Made by a program: the position numbers and the translations under genes
Notes under the pieces: model-generated
What the model was told of the DNA's origin: nothing
Databases searched by the model: none
Seen by the model: the letters and a program-made list of their open reading frames with translations, nothing else
Shown: piece after piece, positions 7,145 to 14,765 of the stretch
Layout of the letters: each line of letters starts with the position of its first letter
Position numbering within the stretch: the first letter of the stretch is position 1
DNA from: Omnitrophica bacterium GWA2_52_8
GTDB taxonomy: Bacteria > Omnitrophota > Omnitrophia > Omnitrophales > Aquincolibacteriaceae
Assembly: GCA_001804025.1 (NCBI GenBank)
Contig: MHFC01000103.1
Location: forward strand, 42,738 to 61,512
Direction: 5' to 3'
Length of the DNA stretch: 18,775 bases

Positions 7145-9696
7145 CGGGAAACACCTCCCGTGGCCCCGTGCGGAAAATGTTTGCCCAAGTATTCAAGCAC
7201 ATCTCCCGTTTCCCAATCCGGGTGCTCGGCCCTCACTTTTTTCTCACAAAGCCAGTCCTCGGCATTGGTCGTGCAAAGCCAGTATTCCAAAGGCGACGGC
7301 CAGAGCCTTGCCACCACCCCTTCTTCCCCGGATTTTATAAAGCATTCGCTGAAGTGTCCCTTCACCATCTGAAGGTGCCGGACGGCCTCGATTTCATGGT
7401 CCGCAAGATGAAAGCGGTGAAGACTCTCGTGGCCCTCATTTAATGGAAGCATCCATCGGACCTGCGCGTTTGTGATCATGGCATCCGCGGCTGCGCTTTG
7501 AAGGAAATCATTCGGGCTCTGGCTGATGGAATAGACACAGGTATTGTATTTCCTTGCGATCCGGTAAAGCGTGCGGATGAGATTCACGGATGCGGGATCC
7601 GACATGAGCATGTGCGTCTCATCAAAAACAATGAGTTTCTTTAAACCGACGTCCACAAGTTTGGCGTGCACAAGCGACTGAATGATGAAAGAAATCACGG
7701 ATTGAAGTTTCGGATGATCCGCGAGTTTCAGAAGATTAAAGACAAGAAGCGGCGAATCAATCGCAAGTTTTCCAGGCTGATCGAGCACTTTTGAATAAAG
7801 TCCTTCGGTGTAAAGCGCAAGGTTTTTCCCGTAATGGGTAGCCTTTTTCTGATCCTCTTCATCAAAATCAAGGACATTGCCTTTCCCCGCCTCGATCAGG
7901 ACATGCCTCACATCCGAAAGCCGGGGTGCATCGCTCAAACCGACCGTGCGGTATACCTCCAAGATCACGTGTTCCAGAAGCTGTGAATCCGCTCCCGAAA
8001 GATTCTCAGCCTCCGAATCCACCACCATTTTTCCGAGAAGTTCAGATAGATACGTCAAAAGCTCAAAGTCGATTTCTTTTCCCCGTTCGAGGTACGCTTT
8101 CTCAGGAAAAGGATTGAGCGAGTATTTACCCGAAAGATCAATCTCGTAATACTCCCCGCCGAACGCCCTGGCAAGCTTCCGGTAACTAAAGCCTACGTCA
8201 ATCACGATCACGTGATGGTTCTTGGGATCGCCTAAAAGGAAGTCCTTGACCAGATAATTGACCGCAAAGCTTTTGCCGCCGCCGGTGGACCCCACCACCA
8301 GCCCGTGATTGGCCGGGTTTTCATCGTTCCAGAAATCAAACTTAAGAAGCTCATGCCTTCTTGTGGTGAGAATCGTAGGAGCGTTCGGGCTTCCGTCCCA
8401 TTCCTGAAAAACCGGGAAAAAGTAAGCGAGTGCCCGCGTCAGAATCAGATGATCGCCCCGGAAATTCCTCCGCGTATGACCCGGCAAATGCGAGAAAAAC
8501 AAAGGAAAGTGGTCAAAGTCCTCAGAGACCGCTTCCGCCTCCCCGAGCTGCCGGTAAGCAAGAAGCGTTTCCTTGATCTTTTCTTTTAAAGCTTCGGGAT
8601 CCCGGTCGCGCAGAAGCACGGACAAGGAAAACTGATAGGGCCGCTGATTCGTGGAACTCGCCTCTTCCAAAAACCCGTCAAGCTCCGCATACTTCTGCTT
8701 GGCTTCATAATTTTTAAAGGGAGAGTATTCAAAGAGGTTGCGGTTAAAGTTGGCATCGAGCTTCTGCCTGCCCATCACCTTCTCTTCATCCGTCGTGCGG
8801 ATCGTGAGCATGAGCCGGTAATCAAAAGGAAGGTGATCGAGAAAAAGTTTCATCGACCATTCATCTATCTGGTCCGGCTTCTGGTGAAGATTCACAACTG
8901 CGTGGTGAATGCCGTCCAGAGTCACGTATTGATTCTCAGACCAGGCCCGCGAAAATAAAAGCGCGCTCCTTGCAGTCCTGGGGCCGGAGAGTGAAAAAGG
9001 CGCATCTTTTTGCGTTGCGAGTTTGGCCGATGTTTTTACCGGAAACGGAATGGGAATCATTTCGGCGCGGGCGGGATTAAGTGTCCTGTAGTAGTAAAGC
9101 GCAAGCTCATAGCCCGAAAGCCTGCGGCTTGGGATTCCTATCCCGTCAAGGGCAAGTTTTGCGATCTCACCCACCTCCGTTAGGACTTTCACCTTCCCCT
9201 CATGTTCCGCCCATAGCGCTTCGCGCCGAGGTTCCACCGAACGAAACCGAATTCCCATACCCTCTTCTTCATGCCGGAGCGTGAAAAATAAATGAATGTT
9301 TGTATGCCGAATCCCTCTTTTTTGTAAAAGCTCAACTCTTTCATCCGTGATCTTTCTGGCAAGCGGGTCTTCGGTTGTAGAACTCGCGCAGTGGCTTTTA
9401 AGGATTTCGGGAGAGCCCGGCTCCACTTCATAACTTAATTGAAGGTCAAGCTTGCCACGGTGCGGGAGTGAATCAAGGAGATCGGCAAGCCCGAGATAGA
9501 AGGCATTGATCTCACCGTCCGTTTTAAGAAGGATGTTCCGCCCTTTGATTTCAAAGCCCATCGTGGCGGCACCCGAGACTCCAATCGCCACATCGTCTTC
9601 AATGGCCCAGAGATCAATATAGGAAAGAATTTTTTCCTCGTTTCGACCCTGAATGAGATTCCTCATACGGATGGGATAAATGGCGTCACGGATCAT
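7141..9696 (-). CDS. virB4: VirB4/TrbE/TraC-family T4SS ATPase
   Basis: 851 aa. This is the conserved ATPase that energises pilus assembly and substrate transfer at the cytoplasmic face of the inner membrane. Walker A is GSTGGGKS (469-476) and Walker B is LIVFDETHML (688-697). A RecA-like motor tail includes SISQSPNDFLQS (723-734), the usual VirB4 post-Walker-B segment. The long N-terminal half (about 1-440) is the TraC/CagE-type domain and contains the GHTRRNFRGDHLILTRALAYFFP stretch seen before the Walker A in this family. Length is normal (about 800-870 aa). The ATG overlaps the virB3 stop (ATGA) and the stop overlaps the trbJ start (ATGA). It is the most securely identified gene of the T4SS operon. 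Confidence 0.95.
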   Translation of the reverse strand: MIRDAIYPIRMRNLIQGRNEEKILSYIDLWAIEDDVAIGVSGAATMGFEIKGRNILLKTDGEINAFYLGLADLLDSLPHRGKLDLQLSYEVEPGSPEILKSHCASSTTEDPLARKITDERVELLQKRGIRHTNIHLFFTLRHEEEGMGIRFRSVEPRREALWAEHEGKVKVLTEVGEIAKLALDGIGIPSRRLSGYELALYYYRTLNPARAEMIPIPFPVKTSAKLATQKDAPFSLSGPRTARSALLFSRAWSENQYVTLDGIHHAVVNLHQKPDQIDEWSMKLFLDHLPFDYRLMLTIRTTDEEKVMGRQKLDANFNRNLFEYSPFKNYEAKQKYAELDGFLEEASSTNQRPYQFSLSVLLRDRDPEALKEKIKETLLAYRQLGEAEAVSEDFDHFPLFFSHLPGHTRRNFRGDHLILTRALAYFFPVFQEWDGSPNAPTILTTRRHELLKFDFWNDENPANHGLVVGSTGGGKSFAVNYLVKDFLLGDPKNHHVIVIDVGFSYRKLARAFGGEYYEIDLSGKYSLNPFPEKAYLERGKEIDFELLTYLSELLGKMVVDSEAENLSGADSQLLEHVILEVYRTVGLSDAPRLSDVRHVLIEAGKGNVLDFDEEDQKKATHYGKNLALYTEGLYSKVLDQPGKLAIDSPLLVFNLLKLADHPKLQSVISFIIQSLVHAKLVDVGLKKLIVFDETHMLMSDPASVNLIRTLYRIARKYNTCVYSISQSPNDFLQSAAADAMITNAQVRWMLPLNEGHESLHRFHLADHEIEAVRHLQMVKGHFSECFIKSGEEGVVARLWPSPLEYWLCTTNAEDWLCEKKVRAEHPDWETGDVLEYLGKHFPHGATGGVSR

Positions 9697-9974
9697 GCGC
9701 TCTTGAGTTCTCCTTTGTTCTCGTCTTTTAAATTGAAGCGGCGCGGGCGAACCAAAAACCGGATGAAGCGCTCGGTATAAAAACGCGCCTTGTTCCGCTT
9801 AAAGGCGCGGATCACAAAATAAAGACCCGTCACGGCCGGCAAAGTAATGAGCAAACTCCCGGTCACAAGAAGCAAACCCATGAGCGTGAATTGAAGGAGA
9901 AGCAAATCCCAAAGCTCAAGGCCGAGCACCAGTTTTTCTTTCCCGGAAATCCGGGGATAGCAATGTTGTTTCAT
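9693..9974 (-). CDS. virB3: VirB3/TrbD-family small membrane protein
   Basis: 93 aa. VirB3/TrbD/TraL proteins are short inner-membrane subunits always encoded next to virB4. The protein has a polar N-terminus with YPRISGKEKLVLGLELWD (6-23), then two closely spaced hydrophobic segments (about 21-38 and 40-57) and a basic tail with FYTERFIRFLVRPRRF. The start at 9974 has AAGGGAATT upstream. The stop overlaps the virB4 start as ATGA, which is the normal virB3-virB4 coupling. The call rests on size, topology and position. Confidence 0.8.
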   Translation of the reverse strand: MKQHCYPRISGKEKLVLGLELWDLLLLQFTLMGLLLVTGSLLITLPAVTGLYFVIRAFKRNKARFYTERFIRFLVRPRRFNLKDENKGELKSA

Positions 9975-10009
9975 GGCAATTCCCTTTTTTGAAGTTCTTA
10001 AGCGGTAAA

Positions 10010-10025
10010 CACGGAGGAACCCGTG
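10010..10025 (-). other. Short hairpin between pilin and virB3 genes
   Basis: The 82-bp gap between the pilin stop (10057) and virB3 start (9974) contains a 5-bp stem with a 6-base loop (CACGG / CCGTG, 10010-10014 and 10021-10025). Such hairpins can stabilise the 3' end of an abundant pilin mRNA segment or attenuate downstream transcription. No T-tract follows it directly on the minus strand. It is short and may be chance. Confidence 0.25.
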
Positions 10026-10056
10026 GAAAAACTAAGCGGCAAGAATATTGGAGAAG

Positions 10057-10431
10057 TTAGAAGCCGATACCGGCGAAAATCGCAAGCAACTGAACAATGG
10101 AAGGCGCGAGAAAAAGAAGCCCGATATAGAAGCACACGCTCGCGATATTGGAAAAACTCCCTCGCCCGAACTTCGCGGCAAAAACCGAAATGGCAATGGC
10201 AATGATGCCAATGATGGATCCCACAGTCTTAATCAGGAAAAAGGCAGCCGAGTCAAAAAACTGCTGTACTTTGAGGGGGTTGGCTAAAGTCTGCGTGGAT
10301 CCCCCGAGGACCTGAGCAAAAAGGCTTTGGGGCGCGAGAGTAAACACAAGCCACACTGCCACAAGCCAGGCCAGCAGGGCGAGAACCGCATACTTGACGA
10401 GCCTGTTTTTGGGTTCTTGGGTCTGGGTCAT
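10057..10431 (-). CDS. virB2: VirB2/TrbC-family pilin-like protein
   Basis: 124 aa from the ATG at 10431. The family forms the conjugative pilus as a processed, membrane-stored major pilin. The sequence has a long leader with a hydrophobic segment (about residues 14-31), a likely cleavage region around SLFAQV (about 38-43), then two hydrophobic helices (about 63-88 and 99-123) separated by the short polar loop KFGRGSFSN, as in VirB2/TrbC. It is first in the T4SS operon, before virB3 and virB4, as expected. An upstream ATG at 10449 is in frame, but the predicted promoter would leave it only a 2-4 nt leader. Using 10431 places a GGAGG motif (10443-10447) 11 nt upstream, so I prefer 10431. Confidence 0.8.
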   Translation of the reverse strand: MTQTQEPKNRLVKYAVLALLAWLVAVWLVFTLAPQSLFAQVLGGSTQTLANPLKVQQFFDSAAFFLIKTVGSIIGIIAIAISVFAAKFGRGSFSNIASVCFYIGLLFLAPSIVQLLAIFAGIGF

Positions 10432-10458
10432 GTTCTTTTTCGCCTCCATTCAAAAAGA

Positions 10459-10487
10459 ATTATAACCCAAATTGCACTTAATTTCAA
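10459..10487 (-). promoter_or_regulatory. Consensus sigma-70 promoter of the T4SS operon
   Basis: On the minus strand, TTGAAA (10487-10482) and TATAAT (10464-10459) are separated by exactly 17 bp. This is one mismatch from the full consensus, in an A/T-rich setting. Predicted transcription start is near 10452, about 20 nt before the pilin ATG at 10431. It lies in the 133-bp gap between the helicase stop and the pilin gene and would drive virB2 through to the glycosyltransferase. Confidence 0.82.
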
Positions 10488-10509
10488 GTATTAATTTTAG
10501 TTTAAGTGC
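10474..10509. promoter_or_regulatory. Inverted repeat overlapping the T4SS promoter (possible operator)
   Basis: Perfect 8-bp arms GCACTTAA (10474-10481) and TTAAGTGC (10502-10509) flank a 20-bp A/T-rich centre that contains the whole -35 hexamer; the inner arm lies in the promoter spacer. Arm centres are 28 bp apart, consistent with a repressor bound on one face of the helix. Read on the plus strand the second arm runs into six T residues, so it could instead act as a weak plus-strand terminator. No regulator gene is adjacent. Confidence 0.5.
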
Positions 10510-10582
10510 TTTTTTATGAATTACAAGGCAATCTAGGGGCATCCTGTCGCCATGAGCGGACGGGTGACGAGGCGTGGCGGGA

Positions 10583-12709
10583 TCAGACAAACTCAAAGCC
10601 GAGCTGGCCTGCGCCATCCGTTACGATCACATAGGATTCTTCTGGGCGGGGCCCCAGATCCACATCATGATTGGCGGGAACCTGTTCAGTGCCGGATGCG
10701 GAATCCTCAAGGAAACGGTCGCCATCGGCATGGTTTTCGCGGGAGGCCTGAAAAAGGGCTTCCAGAGTCTCACCCGCAGCCTTTCCTTTCACAAACGACT
10801 TTGCGAGTTCGGTGATAATGTCCTCCTCATGAGCAAAGGCGCTCAACCCCCCGTCCACAAACTCGCCTTCCACAGCAAGGGAGGCCTTCGTCTTTTTGGC
10901 AACAAGCGTAAGCGCCCGCTCTTGTATCGTTTCCTCATAGATCATGTAATGCACCCTGACCGGCTTCTTCTGCCCGATGCGCCAGCTTCTGCGAGACGCC
11001 TGACGGAGTGTATAGACGCTGTACTCGGTCTGATAGAAAACAAGTGTCGGAAAATCTAAAAGATCGAGGCCGGTGCTTACGATTTTGGGATGGCAGACCA
11101 AAACATCAATCCCCTCCATCACGCGGTCTTTAATCCAGTCCTCTCGTTTTTCAGGCGCCACCGTATCGGACTTGAGAACCACCACGCGGAGGCCTTCGCG
11201 CTCAAGAAGCAGCTTAATCCTTCCCGTAATGTCGCGCCGTTCGGTGTGTGTCACATAAACCACAAGCTTTCTTCCCATGGCTTTGTTTTCCCGGCAAATT
11301 TCAATCAGCCGTTTTTCCTTCGGATAAATCGCGTCCTCGGAAAGCGCTCTGGCCTCGGCCACAAGAATTCTCCTGTCCTCGTCCATCTTATAAATGGATT
11401 CCTTTTTCCACGGCGTATCAGGATAAGAAAGAAGGCTTTGAAGATAGGCACCGAGGAGCCGCTTGCCGCCTTTTCGGAGTTCATCATTCAAGGCATCCTT
11501 TAATTTCTGCGAGAAGGTTTCGTAAACTTCCTTTTGCTCGGGATTCATCTTCGAGACTTCAATCAAGTCCTGATACGGAGGGAGCGCTTCGGACACATCA
11601 GAAAGACGAAGAAATACGGTCTTGTCCAAAAGCTCTGTAATGATGGCCGGTGATACGCCGGGCTTTTCAATCACGCGGGTCTGAAACGCGCGTCTCTTTG
11701 AAGTGGCTCCCTCTTCCTTGAAATCATCCTTCGGAGTCTGCGTCACCCGTTCCAGAATCCCGTAGCGGGAGGCAAAACGCATGTCGTCATTGTGTTTAAA
11801 CTCTCCTTTGATGGTTTGAGAAAAGCGGTAAAGCAGATGAAAAAGACTTGTTGAGTAACCGCCAAAGACCGTGCCTGTGAGCGCAAGAATTCTTTTGGAG
11901 GCGCTGGCAAGCGAGGCAGCCGCATACCCTTGAGCGCTTCCTTTCGCTTTGTACTCGTGAACTTCGTCGATCTGTAATAAATCAAACACCTTCCGGTACC
12001 GGCGCTTGATGTATTCGGCCAAAGGATAACGGCGCGGACCTTTATTATCGGCGCACCAAAGCGCCGCCCCGCATTCGCGCTCACCCCTTCTTCCTTTTAC
12101 TTTTGCAGTGCATTTGAATTTTTTCTTGGCGAGATCATCCTCTCCCACCGGAACGCCTTCACCGTCCACAATTTCACTGCCGCAATCAGGGCAGCAAAGC
12201 ACCTTGTATTTGTAACGGTCGCCTTTTTGAAGCACGTTATAAGCCGGCTTTCTTCTATAGCCCAACTTCGCGCGTTCCCGTGAAATAATGATGAAGTGAA
12301 TCACGGGATTAAGGTTTCGCATCACTTTCTCAAGATCGGTGATTGAGCGCACGACCGAAGCGGAGGCTCGCGGAAGCGTGGCCTCAATCTCCCGCTTCCA
12401 TTTCCTCACCAAGTGGGGCGGGCAAAGCACCATGACTTTTTTGAAATTTCCAATCCGGGCCGCGGCCAGGCCGATCAGAGTTTTGCCAACCCCCATTTCG
12501 CCGGCCACAAACGCGGAGCGGTGGCCGTTGGTAAGCGCCCGGGCCAAGGCCGCGATCGGATGAATCTGTGAGGGGAAGGGCTTGCGCTTGAATTCTCTTA
12601 TCCCCGCAAGAAAATCCGAGGGGTCAAAGTCATACTGCGGCTTAAACTCATGGAGCACTTTCTCATTTAAACTTTCCCGGTAGGTTTCCATAAATTCTGC
12701 GAGCTTCAT
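10583..12709 (-). CDS. SNF2/DEAD-box superfamily 2 helicase with Cys-rich insertion
   Basis: 708 aa. SF2 helicases of the SNF2 group use ATP to translocate on or remodel DNA-protein complexes. Visible motifs: I AGEMGVGKT (69-77); II DEVH (248-251); III LTGT (277-280); V STGLDL (545-550); VI QASRRSWRIGQ (570-580), whose SxRxxRIGQ form is typical of SNF2 proteins. Between motifs I and II is an insertion (about 160-235) with CCPDC (172-176), C200 and C213, a probable zinc finger. The last roughly 90 residues are an acidic tail. The ATG at 12709 follows GGGGAG by 7 nt. It is 21 bp downstream of a methyltransferase gene and probably co-transcribed with it. Role inferred: processing or clearing the element's DNA, or a helicase-methylase genome-protection module. 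The exact function is unknown. Confidence 0.85.
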   Translation of the reverse strand: MKLAEFMETYRESLNEKVLHEFKPQYDFDPSDFLAGIREFKRKPFPSQIHPIAALARALTNGHRSAFVAGEMGVGKTLIGLAAARIGNFKKVMVLCPPHLVRKWKREIEATLPRASASVVRSITDLEKVMRNLNPVIHFIIISRERAKLGYRRKPAYNVLQKGDRYKYKVLCCPDCGSEIVDGEGVPVGEDDLAKKKFKCTAKVKGRRGERECGAALWCADNKGPRRYPLAEYIKRRYRKVFDLLQIDEVHEYKAKGSAQGYAAASLASASKRILALTGTVFGGYSTSLFHLLYRFSQTIKGEFKHNDDMRFASRYGILERVTQTPKDDFKEEGATSKRRAFQTRVIEKPGVSPAIITELLDKTVFLRLSDVSEALPPYQDLIEVSKMNPEQKEVYETFSQKLKDALNDELRKGGKRLLGAYLQSLLSYPDTPWKKESIYKMDEDRRILVAEARALSEDAIYPKEKRLIEICRENKAMGRKLVVYVTHTERRDITGRIKLLLEREGLRVVVLKSDTVAPEKREDWIKDRVMEGIDVLVCHPKIVSTGLDLLDFPTLVFYQTEYSVYTLRQASRRSWRIGQKKPVRVHYMIYEETIQERALTLVAKKTKASLAVEGEFVDGGLSAFAHEEDIITELAKSFVKGKAAGETLEALFQASRENHADGDRFLEDSASGTEQVPANHDVDLGPRPEESYVIVTDGAGQLGFEFV

Positions 12710-12730
12710 ACAATTTCTCCCCTCTTGTGG

Positions 12731-13753
12731 TTATTCAATGTTGATTAGTTTTCCCGTATCCAAAAAGAGCCCCTTGATCGTGGTTTTAATGACGTCCCGC
12801 TCAATCACGACTTGGGAATCATCCCGGACTTCCTCATGTTTCACCTGCTCTTTCACGCATCGGCCTTTAATGAGAAGCCTTCTGCCCTTATGCTCCAAAA
12901 GCGCGTTATTGAGAAAGCCCGCTGAAATGAGCATGGCGAGATGCCCCCGCCTCAGCGGCATCAGCGGTTTTATCTTGGGCCGCGAAACCGGAAAAAGAAT
13001 GTCCGTCACCCGCCCGTCCTGATAAAGACCGCTTGTGCGGATTTCAGAAAGCGTTTCTTCGGGATGAACGGTCTCGGAATAAAAGGCGAAGTTCGGCGAG
13101 CCCGATACAAGCTCATACAGTGGATAGTCCGGTTTCTGTAGCATGGGAATTTCGTCGGTGGATAGACGTGAGATCCGCTCAAGCGTTCGCTCGCTTTCGG
13201 GGGAACGAAACGCCCCTTCGCGCCTGACCCCAAAAATCACAATCTGACTGAACCGTTCAAAATAGGGGTCTGGAAAACGGCGAACCTCAATATCCTCAAA
13301 GTGAGACGCAAGGTAGCGCGCCGTTTCCTTGTTCAAATGCTTCTGCACAATGAGATAAACCAGAAGCCCGCCCGTTTGAAGATAAGGCGTCAGCTTCACA
13401 AGGAACTTGTATTCAAGCCGCTTCGCTTCCTCGTCATAATCATAAGGGGGATTGAGAAAGAGAAGCGAGAACCCGCGCCACACGCTTTTCATGGATTCAA
13501 AACTTCCCGGAATCACCTGCTTTATATTGGCGGCTGCCTGCTTCGCGCGAGTTTGATCAAGCTCAACCCCGTAGGTTTCCTTGACGCCAAGCCGGGAAGC
13601 GAGCACCCGCAAAGCTTCCCCTTCTCCCGCGCAGGGGTCGAGAAAACGGATTCCGTCGCTAAAGATTGGCCGCCTGATAAAGTCGGCTATCAAATCCACG
13701 ACCTCAACCGGCGTCGGATAAAAACCTGCTTTCATTTTGCCTTGTGTCCTCAT
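12731..13753 (-). CDS. DUF6094-like class I SAM-dependent methyltransferase (probable N6-adenine type)
   Basis: 340 aa. Motif I is FLDPCAGEGEAL (37-48), followed by YGVELD (61-66), and the catalytic motif IV is NPPYDY (101-106). NPPY is the signature of amino-methyltransferases acting on adenine-N6 (also seen on cytosine-N4, and on some glutamine or rRNA targets). The opening GFYPTPVEVVDLI (10-22) is typical of the DUF6094 group common on mobile elements. The C-terminal half (about 180-340) has no motif I recognise and could recognise the target. The ATG at 13753 has GGGAGGA 7 nt upstream, and the stop is 21 bp before the helicase start. There is no restriction endonuclease next to it, so a classical restriction-modification role is not supported. 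Confidence 0.82.
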   Translation of the reverse strand: MRTQGKMKAGFYPTPVEVVDLIADFIRRPIFSDGIRFLDPCAGEGEALRVLASRLGVKETYGVELDQTRAKQAAANIKQVIPGSFESMKSVWRGFSLLFLNPPYDYDEEAKRLEYKFLVKLTPYLQTGGLLVYLIVQKHLNKETARYLASHFEDIEVRRFPDPYFERFSQIVIFGVRREGAFRSPESERTLERISRLSTDEIPMLQKPDYPLYELVSGSPNFAFYSETVHPEETLSEIRTSGLYQDGRVTDILFPVSRPKIKPLMPLRRGHLAMLISAGFLNNALLEHKGRRLLIKGRCVKEQVKHEEVRDDSQVVIERDVIKTTIKGLFLDTGKLINIE

Positions 13754-13769
13754 AGTAAAATCCTCCCTT

Positions 13770-13937
13770 CTAATAAATCTCTTTGAGTTTGTGCTTCTCG
13801 ATCAGCTCCGTCATTTCCTTCTCGTAACGCTCAAGCTCTTTCGCATCGTCGCCGTCGTAATCAAACACATAAACTTTTTCGCGCTTGTTTGAATAAACGC
13901 TTTGAACCAGACCGCCCTTCACGATAATTACTTTCAT
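13770..13937 (-). CDS. Small conserved-looking 55-aa protein
   Basis: The ATG at 13937 starts a 55-aa ORF beginning MKVIIVKGGLVQSVYS and ending HKLKEIY, with TAG at 13770-13772. A GGAGGG ribosome site lies 8 nt upstream. The N-terminal half looks like a small beta-hairpin (MKVIIVKGG, KVYVFDYDGDD) and the second half an amphipathic helix rich in E and K. It starts 4 bp after the stop of the 98-aa gene and ends 16 bp before the methyltransferase start. Without it there would be a 187-bp hole in a tightly packed operon. Function unknown. Confidence 0.72.
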   Translation of the reverse strand: MKVIIVKGGLVQSVYSNKREKVYVFDYDGDDAKELERYEKEMTELIEKHKLKEIY

Positions 13938-13940
13938 GGC

Positions 13941-14237
13941 TCAATCCCTCCGTTTCTCTCGGAATCCCAGAACGTCATGCGGATTTCCCACGTTCCGGTA
14001 TTGCCTAAGACGCACGTCTTTGAAATAACGCTTCCCGTCAAGTTCCACAATGGGAAGCACGCGCGGCATCGGAATCTCATACGGCCTGTCCTGCTCTTCT
14101 TCCGAAATGCCAAGCGCCAGAAAAACCAGATCAGCGATTTCGCAAGCGTGCTCATAAGCGGTGTCCAGGTTCTCGTGAAGGCAAAGTTGAAGGTAACCCC
14201 TGATTGCGTCCTTGACCCCTTCTCTCATTGTTTCCAT
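13941..14237 (-). CDS. 98-aa protein with C-terminal RYFxDxRLRQxRNVxNPHD motif
   Basis: The N-terminal part (about 1-55) is helical and acidic. The C-terminal part carries LDGKRYFKDVRLRQYRNVGNPHD (about 66-88), a short module I recognise from many mobile-element proteins, where it appears alone or at the end of larger proteins (similar to the LPD-type polyvalent-protein domains). Its biochemical role is not known to me. The start at 14237 has AAGGGG upstream; a second ATG at 14228 is possible. It is 18 bp downstream of the coiled-coil gene. Confidence 0.72.
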   Translation of the reverse strand: METMREGVKDAIRGYLQLCLHENLDTAYEHACEIADLVFLALGISEEEQDRPYEIPMPRVLPIVELDGKRYFKDVRLRQYRNVGNPHDVLGFREKRRD

Positions 14238-14255
14238 GTTTCGCGCCCCTTCCCG

Positions 14256-14726
14256 TTAAAAGTTGACGATGGATTTTGCTTCTTCAATCGTGCCGGCAAG
14301 CCAAATCTCCCGCACCCTTTTGTCCCGCTCAACTTCAAGGTGCTGAACCGTGTCCCCGACTTTTCCTTCAATGAGTTTCCTTGCGTCGGATTCGACCGGC
14401 AGATACTGTCCCGCTTTGCCGTCCCAAGTCGTCTTGAGATTCCCGTCCTCGTCGAACCCAAGCCGGGCGATCTGTCCTTTCAAATCCTCCTTTTGCTCTT
14501 CAAGCTGCTGAATCCTCTTTTTCAAGACGTGATACCCCAGTTTCTTCTGAACCTCCTGAACCGCCGCCTCTCTTGCGTGTTCGTTCGTGTTCTTGGCGTT
14601 TGCGATCACCCGCTCATAATGCGCCTTGATAGACCCCTCAAGCGCTTTCCTCTGCGAGTTGTTGAGCCGTGCGACTCCGTTTCCGTGCCCATTGCCGTTT
14701 GCAGTTTCATTTCCGTTCTTTTCCAT
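14256..14726 (-). CDS. Hypothetical coiled-coil protein
   Basis: 156 aa from the ATG at 14726, chosen because AGGAGG lies 9 nt upstream; a TTG-initiated extension to 14765 would overlap the 18-bp repeat and the upstream stop. The N-terminus is a low-complexity NG-rich tail (NGNETANGNGHGNG). Residues about 20-90 are strongly charged with heptad-like spacing (HVLKKRIQQLEEQKEDLKGQI), predicting a coiled coil. The C-terminal part is a mixed alpha/beta segment ending EEAKSIVNF. One copy of the near-palindromic repeat lies 22 bp upstream of the start. Function not recognised; a DNA-associated or ParB-partner structural role is possible but unproven. Confidence 0.65.
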   Translation of the reverse strand: MEKNGNETANGNGHGNGVARLNNSQRKALEGSIKAHYERVIANAKNTNEHAREAAVQEVQKKLGYHVLKKRIQQLEEQKEDLKGQIARLGFDEDGNLKTTWDGKAGQYLPVESDARKLIEGKVGDTVQHLEVERDKRVREIWLAGTIEEAKSIVNF

Positions 14727-14747
14727 TTTCTTCTTCCTCCTTAGTTT

Positions 14748-14765
14748 TTGAAGTTTACACTTCAA
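14748..14765. promoter_or_regulatory. Copy C of an 18-bp near-palindromic repeat (candidate ParB/operator site)
   Basis: Reads TTGAAGTTTACACTTCAA on the plus strand, an almost perfect dyad (one mismatched pair). It overlaps the stop codon of the 186-aa gene and lies 22 bp upstream of the coiled-coil gene start. It differs from the two other copies (16877-16894 and 17827-17844, opposite orientation) at one base. Confidence 0.7.

Noticed and set aside
9985..9996. Possible fourth copy of the 18-bp repeat before virB3 (TTTTTTGAAGTT)
   Set aside because: Only the left half matches; the right arm is missing, so a half-site by chance is more likely.
12731..13753. Restriction-modification system
   Set aside because: A methyltransferase is present but neither neighbour has a nuclease motif; the partner is an SNF2-type helicase.
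13902..14744. Long plus-strand open frame of 280 codons
   Set aside because: It lies opposite two minus-strand genes with good ribosome sites; its Phe/Leu/Pro-rich composition is that of an antisense reading and it has no motif.
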